Positions 17,113 to 25,880 of a DNA stretch of 64,000 bases are shown here, piece after piece. The notes below the pieces were generated by a model. The model saw nothing but the letters and a program-made list of their open reading frames with translations, did no database searches and was not told the DNA's origin. The number at the start of each line of letters is the position of its first letter. Position 1 is the first letter of the stretch. Origin of the DNA: DASWJZ01 sp963792885 (lineage in GTDB: Bacteria; Pseudomonadota; Alphaproteobacteria; Rhizobiales; Afifellaceae); NCBI GenBank assembly GCA_963792885.1, contig CAWBXX010000001.1, forward strand, positions 496,001 to 560,000, given 5' to 3'. The position numbers and the translations under genes are program-made.

Positions 17113-18259
17113 TCAGGCGCTTCGCGCAGCAGTCTCGGAGAAGCGGCTAGGCCGGAGCGCGCGGAGCAGCTCCTTCTCCTCCGCATCAAGCGGGGCGGCG
17201 AGAAGCGCCTTGGCGGCAAGCGCCGAAAGGGCTGGCGAGGTCTGAATGCCGTAGCCGCCCTGACCGGCGTACCAGAAGAAGCCGGGCGCGCCGGCGTCGA
17301 AGCCGACGACCGGCACGCGATCGGCGACGAAAGTCCTGAGGCCCGCCCAGGTGGCCGATGGACGTGCGCGCGGCACGATCGTCGCGGTGTGAAAGCGCTC
17401 AAGCGCCGTCGCGACGTCGATATCGTCGGCATGGGCGTCGCACGGCTCCGACGGCGCTTCCTCGGAGAGGCTGACCATGAGCGCGCCTGTCTCCGGCTTG
17501 AAATAGAAGGTTTCGTCGACCGGGGTGGCAAACGGATGTGTCGGGAGCAGGGCCGCAATCTCCGGCGGGACAGGCAGCGTGGCGGCCGTGCGCCGCTTGG
17601 GCTGAAGCCCAACCGCGGCGACGCCAGCAAGCGCCGCGACGCGATCGGCCCAGGCGCCCGCGGCGTTCGCGACATACCGGCAAACGAATGTCCGCTCGCC
17701 CGCTTCAACGCGCCAGCCTTCCCCTTCCCTTCCGATGCTGTGCACCGGCGCGTCGGTCACGAAGGCCGCGCCGCCGCGTCTGGCGCCTTGCGCAAAACCG
17801 TAGAGGAGGGCGTGGGCATCGAGGTCGCGCGCGTTGGGCTCCAGAAATCCTGCGTCGGCCGCCTCCGGCCTCGAGCAGCGGCGCGCGCGCCTGCAGCGCA
17901 TCCGTCTCGAGCCAGACGACTGTGGCCGTCTTCCGTGCCAGGTCGTACTCCGCTTCGAGCTTTGCGCGCTGAGCTGCACCGCCGAAGACCAGCCCGCCGC
18001 GCTTCCGCGACAGGGGCGCTTCGGAAAAGCCCTCCGGCGGCGACTCGAAGAAGGCTCGGCTCCAGCGCGTCAGGAGACGGATTGCGGGCGGGCCGTAGGC
18101 TTCGACGAAAAGCGCGGCGGAGCGGCCGGTCGCCTGCGTGCCGAGCTGCGCTTCCCCTTCCAAGAGGCAAACGCTGGCGTGCGGCGCGAGCCGCGCCGCA
18201 AGGCTTACCCCGGATATGCCGCCGCCGATGACGACGATGTCGAAGCTTTCGGCAGTCAA
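17113..18259 (-). CDS. FAD-dependent oxidoreductase (DAO family), frameshifted
   Basis: D-amino-acid oxidase/glycine oxidase-type flavoprotein. The dinucleotide-binding motif is VVIGGGISGVSLAARLA near the start, ATGRSAALFVEAYGP follows, and the C-terminus has TWAGLRTFVADRVPVVG and GFFWYAGQGGYGIQTSP. The frame breaks near 17870: LLEAGG continues in the neighbouring frame as ADAGFLEPNARDLDAHAL, the expected substrate-domain sequence, consistent with one extra base in a GC run. Restored length is about 381 residues. The start overlaps the SDR stop by four bases. It probably oxidises an amine or amino acid; a D-amino acid substrate would connect with dgcN-dgcA, but this is inference. Confidence 0.85.
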
Positions 18260-19026
18260 CGGGCGAGCCAGCCGCCGTCGACGTTGAATATCGCGCCGGC
18301 AACGTAGCTAGCCGCCGGCGAGGCGAGGAAGACGGTGGCACCGGCGATCTCGTCGGCCTCGGCGAAGCGCCCCGCCGGTATGCGCGCGAGGAGATCGCGC
18401 ATGCGCGCCGTATCCTGCCGCAGCGCCTCGGTGTTGTCGGTGACCACGTAGCCGGGAGCGATCGCATTCACGTTGATGCCCTTCGCCGTCCACTCATTGG
18501 CGAGCGCCTTGGTCAATCCGGCAACGGCATGCTTGGCGGCAGCGTAGCCCGGCACGCGGATGCCGCCCTGGAAGGAAAGCACCGACGCGATGTTGACGAT
18601 GCGCCCGAAGCCGCGCGGGGCCATCGCCCGCGCCGCCGCCTGCGAAAGCAGCCAGACGGCGTCGATGTTCACATCCATCACCGCACGCCAGTCGGCCCAG
18701 GCGTGATCGAGCGCGTCGCCGCGGCGGATGATGCCGGCGTTGTTCACCAGGATGTCGAGCGGACCGAGGCGCGCTTCCACGTCCGCGATCAGGCTCTTGG
18801 CGCCCTCCTCGGTCAGTTTCCCGAGGTCGGCGCGGATCGGCTCCGCCTTGCGGCCAAGCGCACGGATCGCCGCGAGCGCATCGTCCCCAGCGTGCCGGTT
18901 GACGGTGATCGCGACGTCGGCGCCGCAGGCGGCGCAGGCTGTCGCGATCGCCGCGCCGATCCCGGTCGCGCCGCCGGTGACGAGCGCCCGTCGCCCGTTC
19001 AGCGAAAAGGAAGACGGCTCGATCAT
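18256..19026 (-). CDS. SDR oxidoreductase, KduD-like
   Basis: Classical short-chain dehydrogenase, 256 residues. Cofactor motif TGGATGIG, NNAGIIRRGDAL, the active-site serine in NIASVLSFQGGIRVPGY and YxxxK as YAAAKHA. The run from NNAGIIRR through LSFQGGIRVP to the terminal NVDGGWLAR is characteristic of KduD (2-dehydro-3-deoxy-D-gluconate 5-dehydrogenase), although close SDRs acting on other sugar acids share it. It is the middle gene of a leftward operon: aldehyde dehydrogenase, SDR, FAD oxidoreductase. Confidence 0.87.
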   Translation of the reverse strand: MIEPSSFSLNGRRALVTGGATGIGAAIATACAACGADVAITVNRHAGDDALAAIRALGRKAEPIRADLGKLTEEGAKSLIADVEARLGPLDILVNNAGIIRRGDALDHAWADWRAVMDVNIDAVWLLSQAAARAMAPRGFGRIVNIASVLSFQGGIRVPGYAAAKHAVAGLTKALANEWTAKGINVNAIAPGYVVTDNTEALRQDTARMRDLLARIPAGRFAEADEIAGATVFLASPAASYVAGAIFNVDGGWLAR

Positions 19027-19042
19027 CAGCCCAGGTGCACCG

Positions 19043-20494
19043 TCACCACTCTACCGAAATGTCCTGCGGCTCCAGAAACTCCATGATGCCGTGATGGGCG
19101 CCCTCGCGGCCGATGCCCGACTGCTTCATTCCGCCGAAGGGCGCGGCCGGATCGGAGACGATGCCACAATTCAGCCCGACCATGCCGAAATCGAGCTTCT
19201 CGGAAAAGGCAAGGCCACGCTTCAGATTACCCGTGTAAACGTAGGCGACGAGCCCGTACTCGGTATCATTGCAGCGGGCGACGACATCCGCCTCGTCGGA
19301 GAACTTCGCGATCGGCGCAACCGGCCCGAATATCTCCTCTCTAAAGCAGCGCGCATCCTCGGGCACGTCGACGAGCACAGTCGGCTGATAGAAATAGCCG
19401 GGGCCGTTGCGGATCGCGCCGCCGGTCAAGACCTTGGCGCCGCGCTTCACCGCATCGTCGACGAGCTCGACCACCTTGTCGCGTGTCTTGGCATCGACGA
19501 GCGACCCTACCTCGATCCCCTCTTCCAGGCCGTTGCCGATCTTCATCGCTCCCATCTTGTCGGCGAGCTTCTTCGCAAACTGGTCGTGCACCTTGCCGTG
19601 CACGTAGAAGCGGTTGGCGGCGGTGCAGGCTTCCCCGATATTGCGCATCTTGGCGACGACGGCGCCGGAGACCGCGGCATCGATGTCGGCGTCGTCGAAG
19701 ACGACGAAGGGCGCGTTGCCACCGAGCTCCATCGCCGGCGTCACGATGTTGTCCGCAGCGGACTTCAGAATCGTCCGCCCCACCTCCGTCGAGCCGGTGA
19801 AGGAGACGACGCGCACGCGCGGGTCGTGAAGCAAGGCGTCGACGAGCTTCCCCGATTGTCTGGAGGGGAGCGCGCTGACGACGCCTTTGGGCACGCCGGC
19901 CTTCTCCAGGATCGGCATCAGCGCGAGCATTGTGAGCGGCGTCGCCGAGGCCGGCTTCACGATCACCGGGCATCCGGCGGCGAGCGCGGGGCCGATCTTC
20001 CGCGTCGCCATTGCCGCCGGGAAATTCCAAGGCGTCACGAGCACGGCAATTCCGGCCGGCTTGTGCCCGACAAGGATGCGTGCGCCGGTCGACGGACCGC
20101 AATAAAGGTCGCCGATCGCGCGTACTGCCTCTTCGCTGCTCCAGCGGAAGAACTCCGCGGCATAGGCAATCTCACCGCGCGAATCCGGAAGGGCCTTGCC
20201 GTTCTCCAGCGTGATCAGGCGGGCGAATTCCTCCTTCTCCTCCATGATCAACTCAAAGGCCTTGCGCAGCACCTCGCCACGCTCGCGCGGCTTCAGTCCG
20301 GCCCAGGCCGGAAAGGCGCGCTCTGCAGCATCGATCGCCTCGATGCCGTCCAAGACGGCAGCACTCGCTACCGTTGCGATGACTTCGCCTGTCGCGGGGT
20401 TTTGAACATCGAAGGTCTCGCCATCGGAGCCGCGGCGCCATTCGCCGCCGAGGAAAAGGTCCGTTGGGACGTTTGAGATCGATGTGTCTTTCAC
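19043..20494 (-). CDS. gabD: NAD(P)-dependent succinate-semialdehyde dehydrogenase family
   Basis: Aldehyde dehydrogenase, 483 residues, the usual length. Seen: TPWNFPAAMATRKIGPALAA, FTGSTEVGR, the general-base glutamate in MELGGNAPFVVFDDAD, the nucleophile cysteine in GEACTAANRFYV, and EIFGPVAPI. The pattern is that of GabD-type enzymes. First gene of the catabolic operon (16 bases before the SDR). On the minus strand GGAAC lies about 50 bases upstream with a weak TGTT partner 17 bases on, an imperfect EcfG-like site. Specificity for succinate semialdehyde over 2-oxoglutarate semialdehyde cannot be settled here. Confidence 0.88.
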   Translation of the reverse strand: MKDTSISNVPTDLFLGGEWRRGSDGETFDVQNPATGEVIATVASAAVLDGIEAIDAAERAFPAWAGLKPRERGEVLRKAFELIMEEKEEFARLITLENGKALPDSRGEIAYAAEFFRWSSEEAVRAIGDLYCGPSTGARILVGHKPAGIAVLVTPWNFPAAMATRKIGPALAAGCPVIVKPASATPLTMLALMPILEKAGVPKGVVSALPSRQSGKLVDALLHDPRVRVVSFTGSTEVGRTILKSAADNIVTPAMELGGNAPFVVFDDADIDAAVSGAVVAKMRNIGEACTAANRFYVHGKVHDQFAKKLADKMGAMKIGNGLEEGIEVGSLVDAKTRDKVVELVDDAVKRGAKVLTGGAIRNGPGYFYQPTVLVDVPEDARCFREEIFGPVAPIAKFSDEADVVARCNDTEYGLVAYVYTGNLKRGLAFSEKLDFGMVGLNCGIVSDPAAPFGGMKQSGIGREGAHHGIMEFLEPQDISVEW

Positions 20495-20996
20495 GGTCGC
20501 GCCCTCCGCATCTCCGTCACAAACATCCTATCCTATCAACGCGTTCCGGCGAGCCGAAACGGCAGCACCCAGCTTTGTGGCGTGCGCTTCGAGAAACGCA
20601 AGAGCCGTCCGGCTCCTATTCCTGGTGCAGTGCAGCAAATCCATTCTCGCCGAAAGGAAATCGCATCCCCGTCATAGGTTCTTCGCAGGGAATCATCCTA
20701 CTCTTTTTGCGCAAATCGCTGGTCTGGCCCCACGCGATCTGCCTTTGCCATTTTGTAACTTGAGAATTTCTGCCCACTGAGAGAACATTAGACCTGTCTT
20801 CGCTCGGAATCAGACAAGCATCCCTTTCATGCCCTATGCATGACGACGATTTAGCCCGTTAGGGCGATAGTTGCCTTTTCCCTGTATCAATCAGGACCTT
20901 GATCGTCGCAGGGACTAGTTTGTCTTCGGAGCCGGATGCCGAGCGCGGGTAACGGGGGGTCACAACATGACCCGTGCATTCTGAAGGAGACCTGAA
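20495..20996. other. Long divergent intergenic region upstream of the CWNC peptide
   Basis: About 500 bases, visibly more AT-rich than its surroundings, between leftward gabD and the rightward peptide gene. It contains a short hairpin (GCCC-GTTA-GGGC, 20854-20865) followed by a pyrimidine-rich run, and a 5' leader hairpin close to the peptide start. Short open frames on the plus strand (for example 20464-20763) lack convincing protein character. Confidence 0.5.
20957..20990 (+). promoter_or_regulatory. Leader hairpin and strong ribosome-binding site of the CWNC peptide
   Basis: GGGTCA (20957-20962) and TGACCC (20968-20973) form a six-bp stem with a five-base loop. It is followed by an excellent Shine-Dalgarno AAGGAGA (20984-20990), six bases before the ATG at 20997. 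This is among the strongest ribosome sites seen in the window and predicts abundant translation. Confidence 0.65.
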
Positions 20997-21224
20997 ATGG
21001 CCGAAGCGAAAGTGAAACTCACCAAGAAGGGCGACAAGGACAAGGTTCCGTCCGACAAGATCGGCAAAGGCAAGAAGCCGACGATGAGCGATGTCGAAGG
21101 CCAGGCGACCTACTGGACCGGCGCGATCTGCTGGAACTGCTGGGCGGTCAACGACGTCGTCGCCGACACCAATGTCTGGCTCGGCTACTACTGCTGGAAC
21201 TGCGGCGCCTATTTCGAGGTCTGA
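20997..21224 (+). CDS. 75-residue peptide with two CWNC motifs (candidate precursor peptide or mini zinc ribbon)
   Basis: I do not recognise this family. The N-terminal half (residues 1-30) is Lys/Asp-rich and leader-like (KLTKKGDKDKVPSDKIGKGK). The C-terminal half is aromatic and Cys-rich, with two near-repeats GAICWNCWA and GYYCWNCGA; Cys residues are 45, 48, 66 and 69 (CxxC-x17-CxxC) and Trp residues 40, 46, 49, 61 and 67. It ends AYFEV. A strong ribosome site and a terminator/attenuator hairpin just after the stop suggest it is made in excess over the downstream TPR, ABC exporter, GAF and subtilase genes. Two readings fit: a ribosomal peptide that is processed and exported, or a small zinc ribbon acting with those proteins. 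The leader/core layout and the neighbours favour the first, without proof. Confidence 0.8.
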   Translation: MAEAKVKLTKKGDKDKVPSDKIGKGKKPTMSDVEGQATYWTGAICWNCWAVNDVVADTNVWLGYYCWNCGAYFEV

Positions 21225-21242
21225 GACATCCGGCGCAATTGG

Positions 21243-21264
21243 TGGGGCGGCGCAAGCCGCCCCA
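21243..21264 (+). terminator. Hairpin terminator or attenuator after the peptide gene
   Basis: GGGGCGGC (21244-21251), GCAA tetraloop, GCCGCCCC (21256-21263); a T-A pair extends the stem to nine. It is followed by ATTTCCTTGCTT. It lies 19 bases after the peptide stop and 97 bases before the TPR gene. Partial read-through would give high peptide and low export-gene expression, the layout common in peptide precursor operons. Confidence 0.7.
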
Positions 21265-21360
21265 TTTCCTTGCTTACCAGATTGCTACGAATTCCCGCGA
21301 TAATGTGACGGGCGCTGCAAAAACTCGGGCAGATCAGCGTCCGAGCTGGAGGACCAGAGC

Positions 21361-22224
21361 ATGGCGCTTCCGCAAGAGGCCACGACTGGCGCAGGGCCGG
21401 CCCCTGCCGAAGGCGACGTCGCCGCGCGCCGCGCTGCGTTCCGTGCCGAGAACACGCGGGCGACGCGCGACGCGTTGATCAGCGCGCTCCTTGCTCTCGC
21501 CGAAGCGGAGGTGGCGCGCGGGCACGAGGCAGCGACGGTCTCGGCTCTCGCTGAGGCATCCTCTCTCTTTCCCAGACGCCTTCCCGAAGATCCGGCGTGG
21601 CAGGGCCGCTTCGTCATGCTGAACCGGGCGAAGGCGGCGCTCGCGCAGCGACAGGACCGTCACGGCGACGCCGTGGACGCGTTCAAAGCAGCGCTCTCGG
21701 CAATTCCCGCGGAACCCGCGATCGCCGGCCGCGACGGCAACGCCGCGCGTCTGCAGCTTCTCGTCCGCCTCGCCCGCTCGCGGCTCGCTCTCGGCGAAGC
21801 TGCCGACGTCGAGTCGGACATGCGCGAGTGCGATGTCCTGATGGCCGAGCTCGAAGGGAAGATCCCCGCGCGCGCCATCGACACGATCCGCGCCGCGGTG
21901 CTTGGCAATGCCGGCGTCGCACAGGCGATACTCGGCAAGATGCAAACGGCCGAGGCGAAGCTCTCCGAGAGCATCGCCATCATCGATCGGCTCAATACGC
22001 CGGAGCTCGCCGACCTGAGACAGCAGGTCCTCTCCGCCTGGACGGACGTCTTGAGGCGGGGCGGAGGCGACGCGACGGCGCTCTTCGCCCGCACGGCGCC
22101 CACAGAGCACGCTCACGACGAGAGTTGCGGCTGTGGAGAGCCGCATCATCACGACCAACACGCCTCGCACGAGCATCACGAGCATCGCCATCCGCCTGCC
22201 GACCGGCCCGCGCGACGGCGCTGA
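21361..22224 (+). CDS. TPR-like helical protein with His-rich C-terminus
   Basis: 287 residues, mostly Ala/Leu/Glu-rich helices resembling degenerate TPR repeats (for example AKAALAQRQDRHGDAVDAFKAALSA spread over about 75-115 and AVLGNAGVAQAILGKMQTAEA near 180-200). The last 45 residues form a metal-binding tail with CGCGEPHHHDQH and further His clusters. No signal peptide. Position between the CWNC peptide and the ABC exporter suggests a cytosolic partner or metal chaperone for the pathway. Function not known from the sequence. Confidence 0.72.
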   Translation: MALPQEATTGAGPAPAEGDVAARRAAFRAENTRATRDALISALLALAEAEVARGHEAATVSALAEASSLFPRRLPEDPAWQGRFVMLNRAKAALAQRQDRHGDAVDAFKAALSAIPAEPAIAGRDGNAARLQLLVRLARSRLALGEAADVESDMRECDVLMAELEGKIPARAIDTIRAAVLGNAGVAQAILGKMQTAEAKLSESIAIIDRLNTPELADLRQQVLSAWTDVLRRGGGDATALFARTAPTEHAHDESCGCGEPHHHDQHASHEHHEHRHPPADRPARRR

Positions 22225-22304
22225 TGCCGTGGTTGCGGTCGGCGCGGCGAGATGCTTCAGATGCCGCCCGTTGAGATGAAGCCGCACGGGTCCGGGGGGA
22301 GACC

Positions 22305-24401
22305 GTGAAGGGACCGATCGCACGACCTGTGGCGCTGACGCCGCTCTCGTCGCGGCGGCTCGTGCGCTGGGCGCTGGCAGGCGATATCCGGCATCGTCGG
22401 GCCGTTCTACCTCGTCACCTGCCTCGCGGTCGTCACGAACATCGTGACGCTCTATAACGCGCAGCTCATCACCAATTTCATCGCGCAGGCGCAAAACAGC
22501 ATTGCGGCGCACGAAGCACCGATACGCCGCCCCACGCCGCCGGCCGGCGACGCGGCGGCCCCTGCGCCGGCTACCGCGGCGGCAAGCAAGACCGCCAAGA
22601 AACCCGAGGGCGGCTTCGGCTTCATCGACGCGATCCTGCCCGACGCTATCGGCGCGACGGCGATCCTCTTCGCGTTGACGGCGATCCTCGGGATCGCGCT
22701 CGGCTACGCGAACCGCGTCGGTACGGTGTGGATCAACACCCTGATGCTGAGGGCATGCAACTCAGGCTGCACGACAAGCTGATCAGCCTTGGGCCGAGCT
22801 ACCACGCCGCCACGACGTCGGCGAGAACCAGGCGGTCATCATGAACTATGCGCAGCAGGCGCAAGGCGCGCTCCGCGACGTGCTGTCCTCGCCGATCGTG
22901 CGCGCCATCTCGCTGCGTCTCGGCGATCGTGCTTCTCTTCTACAACCTCTCCAAGCTGCAGGGGCAGGGCGGCGTCGTCTACGTCATCGTCGCGATGCTT
23001 TTGATCATCCTGCCGCTCGGCGGATGGTGGCTGGCGGGTCGCATCGCGCCGCCAACAGCCTTGCTTCAGCAGCAGCAGAGCATGGTGGCGAACGCGCTCG
23101 TCGATTCACTGACCACGCCGCAGGAAGTGCAGCTCATGAACGCCGGGCCGCTTCGCTCAGCGACAGCTTGCCGCGCGGCTCAAGACGCAAGCCGAAGCGC
23201 AGCTCCGCAGCGCACTGCAAAGCGAGGTCGCGGTCCAGTTCCCGCAGGCGGTCCCGACCCTGCTGCAGATCGGCCTGATCCTTTGGGCGGTCTTCGTCGT
23301 CGGCGGCAGCGCTGCGGTGCAGGCGGCGGTCGCCATCTATCTCTTCGTGCCGCGCGTCGTCGCCCCGATCCAGGAGCTGATCACCTTCTACACGAGCATT
23401 AACAACGCCTGGCCGGCAGTGGAGAAGGTCGGGACGCTGCTCGACGAGCCGCTCGAGGTCGTCGACAGCGGCAAGAAGACCGAAGCGGACGTGACCGGCT
23501 ACGACGTGGCGCTCGAGAACGTTACCTATCGCCCGACGCCGGAGCTGACAGTGCTGAGCGACGTTAGCTTCCGCTTCCCGTCCGGAAAGATCACCGCGCT
23601 CGTCGGGCTCTCCGGCTCCGGCAAGAGCACGATTCTGAAGGTCGATCTCGCGCCTTTTCGATCCGGACGGCGGGCGGTCACGGTCGGCGGCATGGACGTG
23701 AAGGACGATGCGGCTCGCCGAGCTCCGCTCGCTCATGGGAAGCGTGTCGCAGTTCCCGATGTTCATCGAAGCGGACGTGCGCGAGAACATGCGGCTCGCC
23801 GCACCCGACGCGAGCGATCAGGCGATGGAGCCGGCCTGCCGCGCAGCCGACATCTGGGACGCGCTCGAGCGCATGTCGCCCGGCGACCCGCTCGGCGCGC
23901 CGGTGTCGCGCGCGGCCGGCAAGGCGGGGCTCTCCGGCGGCGAGCGGCGGCGGCTTGCGATCGCCCGCACGCTGCTTGCCGATCCGCACATCCTGCTTCT
24001 CGACGAGCCGGCGGCGGGCATCGACGTCATCTCCGTCAACCGCATCGCCGACGAGCTGCGGCGCGTCGCGCCGGGCCGCACGATGCTGCTCGTCGAGCAC
24101 AACATCCCGCTGATCTCCTCGGTCGCGGACATCGTCTGCTGCCTCGAGGACGGCAGCATCACCGACGTCGGCACGCCGGCGGAGCTTTCCGCGCGGCCGA
24201 CGCTCTTCAAGAAGCTCATGGACACGCAGCTCGCCTACGGCGAAGAGGCCGAGTTCGACGTGAAGGCATCCGTGCCGGTCAGCGCGGATCGAGGCGCCTG
24301 CCGGGCACGGGCGCTCCGAAGGGCGCGCCCGGGCAGGGCCGCCCGGCCAGGCGCGTGCGGCAAAGCCCGGCGCACCGAAGGGAATGGCGCAACCGGCGTG
24401 A
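22305..24401 (+). CDS. ABC exporter (fused membrane and ATPase domains), multiply frameshifted
   Basis: A GTG at 22305 follows GGGGGGAGA. The restored protein of about 700 residues has a membrane domain starting ISGIVGPFYLVTCLAVV, an Ala/Pro-rich insert between the first two helices (about PIRRPTPPAGDAAAPAPATA), further helices (AIVLLFYNL, VYVIVAMLLIILPLGGWWLA) and an ATPase domain. That domain is canonical: Walker A GLSGSGKST, Q-loop VSQFPMF, signature LSGGERRR, Walker B ILLLDEPAAG and H-loop LLVEHN. About nine single-base shifts occur (near 22378, 22750, 22805, 22915, 23150, 23645, 23675, 23708, 24290), yet every motif is recovered, so error is likelier than decay. The probable stop is the TGA at 24399-24401 after a Pro/Gly/Ala tail ending GAPKGMAQPA. 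Likely exports the peptide or a lipid-like substrate; no peptidase C39 domain is present. Confidence 0.8.
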
Positions 24402-24428
24402 TCCGCAGGGATCGCGGAGGAGAGATCA

Positions 24429-25102
24429 ATGGCAGATGCGAAAGAAATCCGCGCGGGCCTGATGCAGCGCTACCTCGGCCTGGCGCCGGGGCTGGAGGAT
24501 CAGGCGCTGAGCCTCATCGTCGAGACGGGCGTGCGCGCGGTCGGCGGCGACGAAGGCTCGCTGCTCGTCTACAATCCCGAAGCCAACGATCTCACCTTCG
24601 TCATGACCTACGGCAACAAGGAGGCCGAGCGCATGCTCGTCGGCACCAACGTGCCGATGGGGAGCCTCGCCGGCCTCGCCGCGGAGACCGGTCAGGTGCA
24701 GATCGGCGCGCCGCGCTACAAGGATGCGAAGCTGGCGGAGGCGGCCGGCAGCGTGCAGTCCGTCATCTCCGCGCCGATGATGATCGGCGACCGCCTGATC
24801 GGCGTCATCACGGCGATCTCCAACAAGCCGGACAAGCGCTTCACCGAGGCCGACGGCCAGCTCTATGCCTGTCTCGCGACTGTCGCGGCGCTCGTGGTCA
24901 ACCAGGCGCTGCTGCTCGCGTCCCAAGGTGAGGGCGCAGAAGCGGCGGGCGCATCGCCGGCGGCGCTCGCGGCCGACCCGGCCGCGCAGGAGGTGATGGA
25001 CCGCGTCGGCCGGCTGCTCATGCGCGACAGCGCCACCGTGCGACAGCTCGCGCGCATGCTCGAGGCGGTCGAGGCGATGGCGCCGGCGGGGCCGCGCAAT
25101 GA
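24429..25102 (+). CDS. GAF-domain protein, 3' frameshift
   Basis: Starts 27 bases after the exporter stop with a GGAGGAGA ribosome site. Residues 1-165 form a GAF domain (LIVETGVRAVGGDEGSLLVY, VPMGSLAGLAAETGQ, SAPMMIGDRLIGVITAISNK), a small-molecule or cyclic-nucleotide sensor fold. The C-terminal 50 residues are helical (VMDRVGRLLMRDSATVRQLA). No output domain is fused. One base shift between about 25060 and 25095 puts the stop at TGA 25100-25102, giving a four-base overlap with the subtilase start; without it the frame runs into a nonsense Arg/Ala-rich tail. Probably a sensor or regulator of the export operon. Confidence 0.75.
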
Positions 25103-25880
25103 GCCTGCCGAAGGGGCTGCTTCAGCGCGCCCTTGCGGTCCCGATCGAAGAGCTGGCGAAGGGCGAGCTTCGCGCCGGTCACGGTCGGCATCCTCGACAG
25201 CGGCATCGACGGCTCGCATCCCGACCTTGCGGGCCGCGTCGCCCGCGCCATGATCTTCGAGGCCGACGCGGAGGGCAACGTCGCGGCGCGCGAGAGCAAT
25301 CCGACCGAGAACAACGACCTCTACGGCCACGGCACCGGCGTCGCCTCGATCATCGCGCGGATCGCACCGAACACGCGCTTCCTCGATTTCCGCGTGCTCG
25401 GCGGCAACAATCGCGGCAGCGGCGAGGCGCATGATCGCCGGCTTCGAGCCGGCGGTCGGAGCGAGCCGACGCTCCTCAATATGAGCCTCGCGGCGAGCGA
25501 GAAATACGTGCCGCGCATGAACGCGCTCTGCGAGAAGCGCCTACCGCCGAGGCATCACCATCGTCGCGGCACGGCGCAACATGCCGCTGCAGGACGAAGG
25601 CTTTCCGGCATCGCTCATTCCCTGCGTCGGCGTCGACAACGAGGGCGAAGGCCCGGAAGGGAGCTGGCTCTACCGTAACGAGGTGATCGAATATTCCGCG
25701 TACGGCGTGAACGTGCCGGTCGCAGCGCACGGCGGCGGCTACACGACGATGACCGGCACCAGCTTCGCGACGCCGATCATGTGCGGCTTCGTCGCGCTCC
25801 TCCTCGGCGCCCACCCCGGACTGCGGCCCTTCGAGGTAAAGGCGCTCCTGAAGGCTGCAGCGGCCGAGGGGGCGGGCTGA
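25099..25880 (+). CDS. Subtilisin-like S8 serine peptidase, frameshifted
   Basis: Begins MSLPKGLLQRALAVPIEELA at 25099 (ATGA overlap with the GAF gene). The catalytic triad is complete: Asp in VTVGILDSGIDGSHPDL, His in NDLYGHGTGVASI, Ser in MTGTSFATPIMCGFVALLLG. Restored length is about 260 residues. There is no signal peptide, so it should act in the cytoplasm, as in peptide-maturing subtilases. Frame changes are needed near 25170, 25430 and 25540. Its position at the end of the peptide-TPR-exporter-GAF operon makes it a candidate for leader removal from the CWNC peptide. An alternative is regulated cleavage of another partner, as in subtilases linked to sensor or immune modules. Confidence 0.8.
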
